From assembly GCA_965222015.1 (NCBI GenBank), contig CBDCTL010000023.1, forward strand, positions 682,001 to 746,000: 64,000 nucleotides of DNA. The letters run 5' to 3'. This document shows positions 51,109-60,440 of this stretch, in pieces. The notes under the pieces were generated by a model. That model was not told where the DNA came from. It worked only from the letters and a program-made list of their open reading frames with translations, and made no database searches. The first letter of the stretch is position 1; each line of letters begins with the position of its first letter. The translations under genes were made by a program, and so were the position numbers. The DNA is from JANQPX01 sp965222015 (GTDB taxonomy: Bacteria; Pseudomonadota; Alphaproteobacteria; Geminicoccales; Geminicoccaceae).

Positions 51109-52205
51109 CGCTCGTCCTCGAAAATGTCGGCAAGCGGGTCGGCCGGGAGCAGCATCTCCAGGATGTCGACCTGACCTTCGCGCCCGGCAATCTCTACGTC
51201 CTGTTCGGCCTCACCCTTGCCGGCAAGACCTCGCTGATGCGGCTTATGGGGAGCCTGGACCGGCCCACCAGCGGTCGCGTGCTGGTCGACGGAAAGGACG
51301 TGACCGATGCGTCGGTCCGCGAGCGCAGCGTCGCCATGGTCTATCAGCAGTTCATCAACTATCCCGCCTTCAGCGTCTACGACAACATCGCCTCACCGCT
51401 CCGCATCAAGGGGCTCGCCAAGGCGGAGATCGACCAGAAGGTTCGCGAAACCGCGGCCATGCTACGCATCGACCATCTTCTGGAGCGCCTGCCGGCCGAG
51501 CTCTCCGGCGGCCAGCAGCAGCGCGTCGCCATCGCACGCGCGCTGGTCAAGGAGGCGGACCTCCTCTTGCTCGACGAGCCGCTGGTCAATCTCGACTACA
51601 AGCTCAGGGAAGAACTGCGCAGCGAACTGAAGTCGATCTTCCGAGAGGGCAAATCGATCGTCGTCTACGCCACCACGGAGCCCGCCGAGGCGCTGCTGCT
51701 CGGCGGCAACACGGTGGTGATCGACGAGGGCCGCATTCTTCAGGCGGGGCCCACTTTGGAGGTGTTTCACCGCCCCGCTTCGATCCGCGTCACCCAGGTC
51801 TTCAGCGAGCCGCCCATGAATCTCGTGAACGGCGTCGTCGCCGACGGAAAGTTCATGCTGGACGGCGGCGTCGAAGGACCGCTTCCCGCCCATCTGAAGG
51901 ACGTCCGGGACGGCGGCTATCGTTTGGGATTTCGAGCGAATCACGTGGCGCTGTCCCGGTCCGGCGACGGTGAGATCGAGATCCCGGCGATCGCCGATCT
52001 GGCCGAGGTCAGCGGTTCCGAGACCTTCGTCCACCTCACCCACGAAGGTGCGGACTGGGTCGTTCAGGAAGAGGGCGTGCACAGCCTTCGCATCGGCGAG
52101 CCGATCAGCGTCTATCTCAGGCCCGATCGTCTCTTCCTGTTCGATGAGAACGGCAAGCTCAGCGCCTCGCCGGCAGACGCCGGCGGCGAACCGGCGGCAG
52201 CTTAG
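51105..52205 (+). CDS. glpS: Glycerol ABC transporter ATPase GlpS
   Basis: 366 residues from ATG 51105, overlapping the glpD stop. Walker A GLTLAGKTS, signature LSGGQQQRVAIARALV, Walker B LLLLDEPLVNLD and a C-terminal regulatory TOBE domain are present. In the H-loop, IVVYATTEPAEALLL has Thr where the catalytic switch His is expected. GlpS therefore supplies an intact LSGGQ but a degenerate own ATP site. It pairs with GlpT, which shows the opposite defect. The two ATPases drive glycerol uptake with GlpPQ and GlpV. Confidence 0.93.
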   Translation: MTLVLENVGKRVGREQHLQDVDLTFAPGNLYVLFGLTLAGKTSLMRLMGSLDRPTSGRVLVDGKDVTDASVRERSVAMVYQQFINYPAFSVYDNIASPLRIKGLAKAEIDQKVRETAAMLRIDHLLERLPAELSGGQQQRVAIARALVKEADLLLLDEPLVNLDYKLREELRSELKSIFREGKSIVVYATTEPAEALLLGGNTVVIDEGRILQAGPTLEVFHRPASIRVTQVFSEPPMNLVNGVVADGKFMLDGGVEGPLPAHLKDVRDGGYRLGFRANHVALSRSGDGEIEIPAIADLAEVSGSETFVHLTHEGADWVVQEEGVHSLRIGEPISVYLRPDRLFLFDENGKLSASPADAGGEPAAA

Positions 52206-52214
52206 GAGGGGATC

Positions 52215-53300
52215 ATGGCGCGCATCACCCTCGACGACCTCGCCCATTCCTATCTCGATCGGGCGCGGAGCGAGGCGGACTACGCCCTTCGCAAGATGAA
52301 CCACGTCTGGGAGGACGGCGGCGCCTACGCCCTGCTCGGCCCTTCCGGCTGCGGCAAGACCACGCTCCTGAACATCATCTCGGGTCTGCTCACGCCGTCG
52401 GAGGGCCGGGTGCTGTTCGACGCCGAGGACGTCACCCACCTCGAGCCCCAGGCGCGCAACATCGCGCAGGTCTTCCAGTTCCCGGTCATCTACGACACCA
52501 TGACCGTCGCCGACAACCTGGCCTTTCCGCTCAGAAACCGCGGCATGGGCGAAACGGACGTGCAAAAGCGCGTCGGCGAGATCGCCGAGCTCCTCGAGCT
52601 CACCCCGGATCTCAAAAAACGCGCACGCCGCCTCACCGCCGACGCCAAGCAGAAGATTTCGCTCGGCCGCGGTCTGGTCCGCTCGGACGTCGCCGCGATC
52701 CTGTTCGACGAGCCGCTCACCGTGATCGACCCCCAGGTCAAATTCCAGCTCCGTCGAAAACTTCGGGAAATCCACGAGGAATTCTCGCTCACCCTCGTCT
52801 ACGTCACCCATGATCAGAACGAGGCGCTGACGCTCGCCGACAAGGTCGCGGTCATGGTCGAGGGCCAGGTGGTTCAGCTCGGCACGCCCCAGGAGCTCTT
52901 TGAGAATCCGGCCCATACCTTCGTCGGCTACTTCATCGGCAGCCCGGGCATGAACCTGCTCGACTGCCGGATCCAGGGCGGCGTCGCCCAGATCGGCGGC
53001 ATGTCGCTGCCGCTCGCCCACGACACCGTCAAGGCCGCGCGCAACGCCGCCGGCGACCTGAAGCTCGGCATTCGTCCCGAATTCGTTCAGCTCGCCGATC
53101 AGCCGGAGGACGGCTCGCTGCCGGTCACCGTCGACAGCGTCGAAGATCTCGGCAATTTCAAGATCGTGCGCGCCCGGCTCGGCAAGGACGAGGTGGCGAT
53201 CAAGCTGGAGGAAGACCGACCCGTCCCGTCGGAGCAGGCCTATGTCGCCTTCCCGCCCCGCTGGACCAAGATCTACGCCGACGATCGGCTCGTGGCATGA
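52215..53300 (+). CDS. glpT: Glycerol ABC transporter ATPase GlpT
   Basis: 361 residues, 9 bp after glpS; the ribosome site AGGAGGGG lies just upstream. Walker A GPSGCGKTT, Walker B AAILFDEPLTVIDP and an H-loop VYVTHDQNEALTL are intact, but the ABC signature is replaced by LTADAKQKISLGRGLV (no LSGGQ). A TOBE-like C-terminal domain follows. With GlpS it should form one catalytic and one degenerate ATP site. The name is the alphaproteobacterial glpT and not the glycerol-3-phosphate antiporter of E. coli. Confidence 0.93.
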   Translation: MARITLDDLAHSYLDRARSEADYALRKMNHVWEDGGAYALLGPSGCGKTTLLNIISGLLTPSEGRVLFDAEDVTHLEPQARNIAQVFQFPVIYDTMTVADNLAFPLRNRGMGETDVQKRVGEIAELLELTPDLKKRARRLTADAKQKISLGRGLVRSDVAAILFDEPLTVIDPQVKFQLRRKLREIHEEFSLTLVYVTHDQNEALTLADKVAVMVEGQVVQLGTPQELFENPAHTFVGYFIGSPGMNLLDCRIQGGVAQIGGMSLPLAHDTVKAARNAAGDLKLGIRPEFVQLADQPEDGSLPVTVDSVEDLGNFKIVRARLGKDEVAIKLEEDRPVPSEQAYVAFPPRWTKIYADDRLVA

Positions 53301-53324
53301 TGGTATGACCACCTCATCGACTTG
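53301..53324 (+). repeat. Dispersed post-stop element, partial copy D
   Basis: The glpT stop TGA is followed at once by TGGTATGACCACCTCATCGA-CTTG, which matches the first 24 bases of copies A and B with four substitutions. The distal half is absent. The remaining 105 bases up to glpP hold a small hairpin (GGACAAT and ATTGTCC, 53359-53383). Confidence 0.7.
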
Positions 53325-53429
53325 CCATCGCTCGCCTGACGAGGTCCTGGCACCCTTGACGGACAATGCCATTTCGAGATTGTCCGCTGGCGCCTCGCCG
53401 GTCATATCCGCCGCGCGGGGAGTGCCGCG

Positions 53430-54298
<869 letters not shown>

Positions 54299-54299
<1 letters not shown>

Positions 54300-55195
54300 T
54301 GTCGATAGCATCGACAGGCTCGACGCCGGCTTCGCCGGCAGCTGCGGCCAGAGCCGGTACCTCATTGACCTCCGGGACCAAAGATGGCTGGCTCAAGAGA
54401 AACTTCGGCAAGGTGGCGCTTGCCACCTACCTCGTTCTCCTGATGCTGCCGATCTACTGGATGCTCAACATGTCGCTGCGTCCCAACGCCGACATCCTGA
54501 GCAATTTCAGCCTGATCCCCACCGAGTTCACCCTTGCCAATTACGCAAAGATCTTCGGCGATCCGTCCTGGTATTCCGGCTACATCAATTCGATCATCTA
54601 CGTCTCCCTGAACACCGTCATCTCGCTCACCGTGGCCCTGCCCGCCGCCTACGCCTTCTCGCGCTACCGCTTCCTCGGTGACAAGCACCTGTTCTTCTGG
54701 CTGCTCACCAACCGCATGGCCCCGCCCGCCGTTTTTCTGTTACCTTTCTTCCAGCTTTATTCGACGGTCGGCCTGATCGACACCCACATCGCCGTGGCCC
54801 TCGCCCATTGCCTGTTCAACGTCCCGCTCGCCGTCTGGATCCTCGAGGGCTTCATGTCCGGCGTGCCCCGCGAAGTCGACGAGATGGCCTATATCGACGG
54901 CTACTCGCTCCCCCGCTTCTTCGCCACCGTCTTCATGCCCCTCATCAAAACCGGCATCGGCGTCACCGCCTTCTTCTGCTTCATGTTCTCCTGGGTCGAG
55001 CTTCTCATGGCCCGCACCCTCACCACCACCGAAGCCAAGCCCATCGCCGCCGTCATGACGCGGACAGTGTCCGCTACCGGACTTGATTGGGGATTGTTGG
55101 CGGCGGCCGGCATCCTCACCATCGTCCCCGGCGCGCTCGTCATCTATTTCGTCCGCAACTACATGGCCAAGGGCTTCGCCCTCGGTCGCGTCTGA
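54299..55195 (+). CDS. glpQ: Glycerol ABC transporter permease GlpQ
   Basis: 298 residues from ATG 54299, overlapping the glpP stop. Six membrane helices of the MalG-like family (LATYLVLLMLPIYWMLNMSL first) and EAA loop EVDEMAYIDGYSLPRFFATVFMP near residue 205 (core DEMAYIDGYSLPRFFATVF). The first 38 residues (Ser/Thr/Ala/Gly-rich) are longer than I expect for GlpQ and are encoded by DNA with a GCCGGCTTCGCCGGC palindrome, possibly an acquired insert. Confidence 0.92.
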
Positions 55196-55208
55196 TGGAA
55201 TGTCCATC
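55196..55208 (+). repeat. Dispersed post-stop element, degenerate copy F
   Basis: The glpQ stop TGA is followed at once by TGGAATGTCCATC, with the TGG-N5-CCA core but no conserved tail. The same TGGAATGTCCA core appears twice at the 3' end of the LysR gene (42823-42856). Confidence 0.5.
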
Positions 55209-55308
55209 CCCATACATGTCGTATTCGCCCCGGCGGGAGCAAAGGCGCCGGAAGCCAAGACGCCGCTGTCCTGGCCACTTCGGTCATCATAGGGGGTAAC
55301 GTTAAAAA

Positions 55309-55590
55309 ATGCTTGACTTGTCCTGGATGGCCTGGACGGCGCCGACCGCGATCTTCTTCACCGTCATCGCGCTCCTCCTGGTCACCTTCACCATCCTCGA
55401 ACTCCGTTACCCCACCGTCGAGCGCCAGGGTATCCTCGGCATCCGCACCACCCGCGGCGACCGCCTGTTCATCTCGCTCCTCGGCAGCGCCTTCATCCAC
55501 CTCGCCTGGCTCGGCCTGGTCGGCCCGCCGCTCTGGGGTGCGCTCGCCGTCGCCCTCGTCTACGCCGCCATCGTTTTCTGGCTCGTGTGA
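55309..55590 (+). CDS. glpU: Small membrane protein of the glycerol transporter (GlpU, DUF2160)
   Basis: 93 residues with three hydrophobic segments (TAIFFTVIALLLVTFTIL, LFISLLGSAFIHLAWLGLV, GALAVALVYAAIVFWLV). ELRYPTVERQGILGIRTTRGDR is the conserved DUF2160 loop (core RQGILGIRTTRGDR). The family occurs as glpU between glpQ and glpV in rhizobia-type glycerol operons. Its exact role is unknown, but it is conserved within the transporter locus. It is separated from glpQ by 113 bp and followed by copy C of the dispersed repeat. Confidence 0.9.
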   Translation: MLDLSWMAWTAPTAIFFTVIALLLVTFTILELRYPTVERQGILGIRTTRGDRLFISLLGSAFIHLAWLGLVGPPLWGALAVALVYAAIVFWLV

Positions 55591-55615
55591 TTGGCGCGGC
55601 CACTTCGTTGACTTG
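55591..55615 (+). repeat. Dispersed post-stop element, partial copy C
   Basis: The glpU stop TGA is followed by TTGGCGCGGCCACTTCGTTG-ACTTG, matching the first part of copies A and B with two substitutions and one added T. The distal half is absent. Confidence 0.75.
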
Positions 55616-55652
55616 TCATCTTCACTAGGGAAGCAAAAAAGGGAGACCAAAA

Positions 55653-57375
55653 ATGCTTCGAAAAACCCTCCTCTCCAGCGCCGCGGTTGCGCTGGCGCTA
55701 AGCCTGAATGGCCCCGCCTGGGCGGACATGGCGGCGGCCGAAAAATGGATCGACGAGGAATTCCAGCCCTCCACGCTCTCCAAGGAGGAGCAGATGGAGG
55801 AAATGCAGTGGTTCGTCGACGCCGCCCAGCCCTTTGCCGGCATGGAGATCAAGGTCGTCTCCGAAACCATCCCGACCCACTCTTATGAGTCCGAGACCCT
55901 GACCAAGGGCCTTCGAGGAGATCACCGGCATCAAGGTCACCCACGACCTGATCCAGGAAGGCGACGTCATCGAAAAGCTGCAGACCCAGATGCAGTCGGA
56001 CGAGAACATCTACGACGCCTACATCAACGACTCGGATCTGATCGGCACCCACAGCCGCTACCAGAAGGTCAGGAACCTCACCGACTGGATGGCCGGCGAA
56101 GGCGCCGACGTCACGTTGCCCACCCTCGACGTCGACGACTTCATCGGCAAGGACTTCACCACCGGCCCGGACGGCAAGCTCTACCAGCTCCCGGACCAGC
56201 AGTTCGCCAACCTCTACTGGTTCCGCTACGACTGGTTCACCGACCCCGACATCAAGGCCGGCTTCGAGGAAATCTACGGCTACCCCCTCGGCGTCCCCGT
56301 CAACTGGTCCGCCTACGAGGACATCGCCGAATATTTCTCCGAGCATGTCCGCGAGATCGACGGCCAGGCGGTCTACGGCCATATGGACTACGGCAAGAAG
56401 GCCCCGGACCTCGGCTGGCGCTTCACCGACGCCTGGCTCTCCATGGCCGGCGCCGGCGACAAGGGCCTGCCCAACGGCACCCCCGTCGACGAATGGGGCA
56501 TCCGCGTGGACGGCTGCCAGCCCGTGGGTTCTTCGGTGAGCCGCGGTGGTGCGGCCAACGGCCCGGCCGCCAAATACGCCCTCAACAAATACATGGAGTG
56601 GCTCCGGAAATACGCCCCTCCGGGCGCCCTGGGCATGGATTTTTACCAGTCCCTCCCCTCGCTCGCCAAGGGCAACGTCGCGCAGCAGATCTTCTGGTAC
56701 ACGGCCTTCACCGCCTCCATGGTCGCCCCGCAATCCGAGGGCAACAACACCGTGGACGAGGAGGGCAATCCCCTCTGGCGCATGGCCCCCAGCCCGCACG
56801 GACCTTATTGGGAAGAGGGACAAAAACTCGGCTACCAGGACGCCGGCTCCTGGACCCTGATGCAGTCCACCCCGGAAGACCGCGCCAAGGCCGCCTGGCT
56901 CTACGCCCAGTTCGTGGTCTCCAAGACCGTGTCCCTGAAAAAGAGCCATGTCGGCCTCACCATCATCCGGGACAGCGACATCAACCACGAGAGTTTCACG
57001 GAACGCGCGCCAAAACTCGGCGGCCTCGTGGAGTTCTACCGCAGCCCCGCCCGGGTGCAGTGGACGCCCTCCGGCACCAACGTCCCCGACTACCCCAAGC
57101 TCGCCCAGCTCTGGTGGCAGAACATCGGTGAAGCCGTCGCCGGCGAGGTCACCCCCGACACCGCCATGGACAACCTCGCCGCCGAGATGGACCGCGTGAT
57201 GGAACGCCTGGAGCGCGCCGGCGTCCAGGGCGAGTGCGGACCGAAGCTGAACGAGGAGCAGGACGAAAGCGTCTGGCTCGACCAGGAAGGTTCTCCGAAG
57301 GCGAAGCTGGAGAACGAAAAGCCGCAGGGCGAAACCGTCGACTACGACGAACTCATCAAATCCTGGGAAGGCTGA
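55653..57375 (+). pseudogene. glpV: Glycerol ABC transporter substrate-binding protein GlpV, single-base frameshift
   Basis: The first frame gives a signal peptide (MLRKTLLSSAAVALALSLNG) and the GlpV N-terminus up to SYESETLTKG. The second frame continues the family sequence from about 55910 (FEEITGIKVTHDLIQEGDV) to KSWEG at 57375, with the MQSDENIYDAYINDSD motif and later GYPLGVPVNWSAYEDIAEYF. One extra G in GGG at 55907-55909 causes the shift; with two G the protein is 573 residues, normal for GlpV. A homopolymer indel may be a sequencing error, so the gene may be intact in the cell. It closes the operon before a strong terminator. Confidence 0.88.
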
Positions 57376-57402
57376 ACGCAGCGCGTTCAAGCTCGACATT
57401 GC

Positions 57403-57429
57403 GGGGCGGCCTTCGGGCCGCCCCTTTTT
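57403..57429 (+). terminator. Rho-independent terminator of the glp operon
   Basis: GGGGCGGCC-TTCG-GGCCGCCCC is a perfect 9-bp stem with a UUCG tetraloop, followed by five T. It lies 27 bases after the glpV stop. Confidence 0.93.
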
Positions 57430-57430
57430 C

Positions 57431-57685
57431 TTAGGGAAGAGGAGGAGACAGCATCACGAGCGTGAAGATCGCCGACAGGAAAATGAGAAACAGACCGATC
57501 AGCACGGCGAGGTTGGCGAGAAGCATAAGAAGCCCACGGACCAGACGGAGAATCCCCACCGTCACCGTGATCGAAACGAAAATTCCCCCGATCGCCCCCG
57601 CCACGATAAACCATGCGGCGTCCCCGCTTTCGATCCCCATCGAGACTAACTGATTGATTAATATGAGCGTTACCACCTTGGACAT
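57431..57685 (-). CDS. Small two-to-three-helix membrane protein, unknown
   Basis: 84 residues; GGAGG six bases before ATG 57685 supports it. Hydrophobic segments lie at about 24-45 and 50-78, with a short basic loop (LRLVRG) between. The protein is almost free of charged residues otherwise and has no recognisable motif. The gene ends against the glp terminator, which would also act on it in reverse through the stem. Its upstream region is the very AT-rich stretch shared with the next plus-strand gene. Confidence 0.65.
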   Translation of the reverse strand: MSKVVTLILINQLVSMGIESGDAAWFIVAGAIGGIFVSITVTVGILRLVRGLLMLLANLAVLIGLFLIFLSAIFTLVMLSPPLP

Positions 57686-57965
57686 GGTAACCTCCAGCAG
57701 CCTTCGTCGAATCCAACCGCAGCCTTATAGTATGCTAATTAAGCAATTTGTGATATATGATCTTTTTCGAATTATAATTACATTTCGACTAATCTTTGTG
57801 ATGTCACGATTCTTTTTTTGACAAGAATTTTATTCGAATAATAAGCTTGTTGGATTAACGATTTGGTATTGTTCTTTGAACTATCTTGTTGCAGTTTTGA
57901 TTGACTGGTGCTATCCGATGCGCCATTTCTTTTTAATCTGACGTTCGAAGGATTCGAAGAATCCG
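57686..57965. other. Strongly AT-rich divergent promoter region
   Basis: About 280 bases that are far richer in A and T than the rest of the window, between a minus-strand small membrane protein and the plus-strand 481-residue protein. It holds a good sigma70-like promoter and a 12-bp palindrome. Such composition is typical of horizontally acquired DNA. Confidence 0.7.
57818..57844 (+). promoter_or_regulatory. Candidate sigma70-like promoter with overlapping palindrome
   Basis: TTGACA at 57818-57823 and TAATAA at 57839-57844 (15-bp spacer; ATAAGC at 57841 gives 17). The perfect palindrome TTATTCGAATAA (57830-57841) overlaps the spacer and -10, a natural place for a repressor. It points to the gene at 57966. 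Confidence 0.5.
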
Positions 57966-59411
57966 ATGTCTGCGCGCGCGAAGCTAACCAGCGATGCGGT
58001 CGAGCCCATGGGGGGCTCAACTGACTTCGCTACGCTGTTGCGCGCTTTCGACGAAGACGACGACGATGTCCCCGATCCGGTGGCCGAGCCCGGCGCGGCT
58101 TTTCGCTTCATCTATGATGGCTGGGTGAGGCGCGGCGGGGCGGAACGGGGCAAGCGCCGGCATTCGGTCAGACAGATCAAGGAGTGGCTGGGGGAGAACC
58201 AGGTGCTCTCCCTCGAGACCAAGCTTGCCGGCAGGACCAGACTTCAATTTTCGGATGCGTTCAACCTGCTGAAGCTTTTTTTGTCGCGCTGGACCTATGA
58301 CGCGATCGGTGGCGATTATGCGCCCTACACGTCGTCGGGGGAACTGGACGACCTCGCCAGGCAGTTTCTGGTAGACTTGTTTCCGAAGGACCAGAAGGCC
58401 CTCCTGCTGCCGGAGCGGAGTCGAAAGGCGGAGACGCTGGAAGCGGCCAATCAGAGCGTCTCTCAAGCGATGTCGTCTGCCATCGAACTAACAAGGCCAA
58501 CCAGAGAAGCCACCCTTGATCTCTTCGCTCATTCCGATGTGCAAATCGTCGTCGGTCGAGCCCGTGCCGTCATTGGCAGTGACCCACCGGAAACGATGAC
58601 GGCATTTCACAACCTTATCGAAAACCTCTACCGGATCGACAGCCAGGATCGACGCAAGCGTTCGCTGATCTGGATCATCGATTTCGGCCTGCGCAGCGAC
58701 AAGGCCAACGCGCGGGCCGCCATCTATAATTTTTATTTCCTGATCGCACAGTTTCGCGCCATTGCACTGATTGAGCGGCCTGGCAGGGAGCAATTTTACG
58801 CCTGGCTGCTCAAGAATGCCTGCATCATTGTCGGATCACTGCGCTACCAGGAGATCGACAGAGTCTATCAAGATGCGAAGATCGAGCTCCCGGAGGTCAC
58901 GCCTGACCTCATGTGGTTTCAATCCGATCGGCTCTTCCTCGAATCGATCCCCGGCCGCTGGATCGAATCGAAGGGAAGCGAGGCATTCGGTCGAAGCCAG
59001 CGCGAGCTATGGGAAATTCCCACCATCACCGCTCATTTGAAGCTGGACGACTGGCCGCCGGATCGATTGGTTGCGGCCGACAGTGAAGTCGACGTTCGAA
59101 GAAACCTTCTTTATCTGTTTCACGCCGCAATCTCTCCCCCACCGCAGGATCCTGAAGAGCCTGCCGTCCGTTGCATCCCGCTGCCTGAGCCTGGCTCACG
59201 TTGGTCCGATTCTTTTCGCCTGGCTGTGCAGGCGGCGTCCGCTCGGCTGGGCCGCCCATTCGATGAGCGCGTCGGACCCGTCCGCCCACCTGACGCCCTT
59301 GCCGCACTGCGCAGTCAGCACTTTGCCGTTCTGCGCCTACGAGAATTTCTTGATCTCGCCGACACCATCGTCGATCAGCCCGACGCTTCCTTGACCGCGA
59401 AAGCGTCGTGA
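57966..59411 (+). CDS. Unrecognised 481-residue protein, first gene of an accessory cassette
   Basis: 481 residues, apparently soluble: no signal peptide or membrane helix. The N-terminal part contains an acidic run (DEDDDDVPDPVAEPG), then a basic region (GWVRRGGAERGKRRHSVRQIKEWLGENQVL) which may be a small DNA- or RNA-binding unit (core ERGKRRHSVRQIKEWLGENQ). A central segment (FHNLIENLYRIDSQDRRKRSLIWIIDFGLR) and an alpha-helical region with many aromatic residues follow. The C-terminus reads SLTAKAS. I recognise no family or catalytic motif. It follows an AT-rich promoter and precedes an unknown 233-residue protein and a radical SAM enzyme on the same strand, so the three may act together. 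Confidence 0.72.
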   Translation: MSARAKLTSDAVEPMGGSTDFATLLRAFDEDDDDVPDPVAEPGAAFRFIYDGWVRRGGAERGKRRHSVRQIKEWLGENQVLSLETKLAGRTRLQFSDAFNLLKLFLSRWTYDAIGGDYAPYTSSGELDDLARQFLVDLFPKDQKALLLPERSRKAETLEAANQSVSQAMSSAIELTRPTREATLDLFAHSDVQIVVGRARAVIGSDPPETMTAFHNLIENLYRIDSQDRRKRSLIWIIDFGLRSDKANARAAIYNFYFLIAQFRAIALIERPGREQFYAWLLKNACIIVGSLRYQEIDRVYQDAKIELPEVTPDLMWFQSDRLFLESIPGRWIESKGSEAFGRSQRELWEIPTITAHLKLDDWPPDRLVAADSEVDVRRNLLYLFHAAISPPPQDPEEPAVRCIPLPEPGSRWSDSFRLAVQAASARLGRPFDERVGPVRPPDALAALRSQHFAVLRLREFLDLADTIVDQPDASLTAKAS

Positions 59412-59605
59412 TGTTGCGCAATCAGCTTCTATTGCTTTTGAGCGGCTGGATGCGCTGGCAGGTACCCCGACCAGAATGCCAACCCTAGCCGCGGTTGATG
59501 CCGCGGCATGTCTATTCCGGGTTATCGATAAGGAAGAACAGATCTTTGCGATAACTTGGCCCGCCCCTCGGAGCTAGAGCCCCTCTCGAAAATGAAGTTT
59601 GAAAT

Positions 59606-60307
59606 ATGGATCAAAGTGACCTCCCACCCGACCACGCTTCCCATCAGCACTTTGAAAGCGCAGGCTTAGATGAGCCCACAACTGGGGGTATCATTCGGGC
59701 AAAATTTTCTCAGCCCGAGACGCGTGATTTGACGGTTGTTCAAATTCAGGACACGATATTAGTAGAATCCGGCGACAATAGCAATGGCGCGGACCGTTTT
59801 ATTGATCTTATGAAAGATATTACTATCCAAAAAGGCCCGTCTGTTTCTCCTTTTGCAATTAAGTGGCTGATCTCTGATATCGGACAATTGCAGCATGTTC
59901 TCAACGAAACTAGAATCAGGAAGCCTGGCGTGTTCAGCCTCCTTAAGAATTGTGCCACTGTGGCACTTGTAGAACCGTCAAGCATGACCCATGGCATGCT
60001 GCGTGAATTTCACACCAAAAATTGCCAGACGATTACAGCCTTCCCTTCATCAGAAGGTGACGGATATGATTTTTACGAGAACTTCGTACCGTATACCGGC
60101 AACCGACCTCGTTCTCGGGTGCTGCACGTTACGGACACAAGATTGAGTGATCTCCTTTCCAGACTCCAATCCGTTCATGAGAAAAGGTCCTCCGGCCAGA
60201 ATTGTGCTGAGATTGATGGCCCTGCGAATAGGGACATATCTCTTTTGTCGATCGAAGATCTTCTAGCGCTAGAAGAAACATGTGGAAATATTCTACGAGC
60301 GGTGTGA
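59606..60307 (+). CDS. Unrecognised 233-residue protein of the accessory cassette
   Basis: 233 residues. Its codon use is markedly AT-richer than that of the chromosomal genes around it. No signal peptide. A hydrophilic, acidic N-terminus (about 30 residues, DHASHQHFESAGLDEPTTGG) leads to an alpha/beta-looking domain: TVVQIQDTILVESGDNSNGADRFIDLMKDI, IKWLISDIGQLQHVL, and CATVALVEPSSMTHGMLREF. The C-terminal 50 residues are helical (ISLLSIEDLLALEETCGNILRA). I do not recognise a family. The alternating hydrophobic pattern of the middle could fit a STAS- or Rossmann-like fold, but that is a guess. Confidence 0.68.
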   Translation: MDQSDLPPDHASHQHFESAGLDEPTTGGIIRAKFSQPETRDLTVVQIQDTILVESGDNSNGADRFIDLMKDITIQKGPSVSPFAIKWLISDIGQLQHVLNETRIRKPGVFSLLKNCATVALVEPSSMTHGMLREFHTKNCQTITAFPSSEGDGYDFYENFVPYTGNRPRSRVLHVTDTRLSDLLSRLQSVHEKRSSGQNCAEIDGPANRDISLLSIEDLLALEETCGNILRAV

Positions 60308-60440
60308 TTTGGTATGAACATTCCGAAATCATTGTAAAGGCGGGAATTTCTGATAAGAAGAATCAGATTAAGAAATTTGTTGCAAAGCAAAAGATATTCT
60401 TGCATCCTTGGTGGTATACCAACGGGAGGTATATCGTCAT

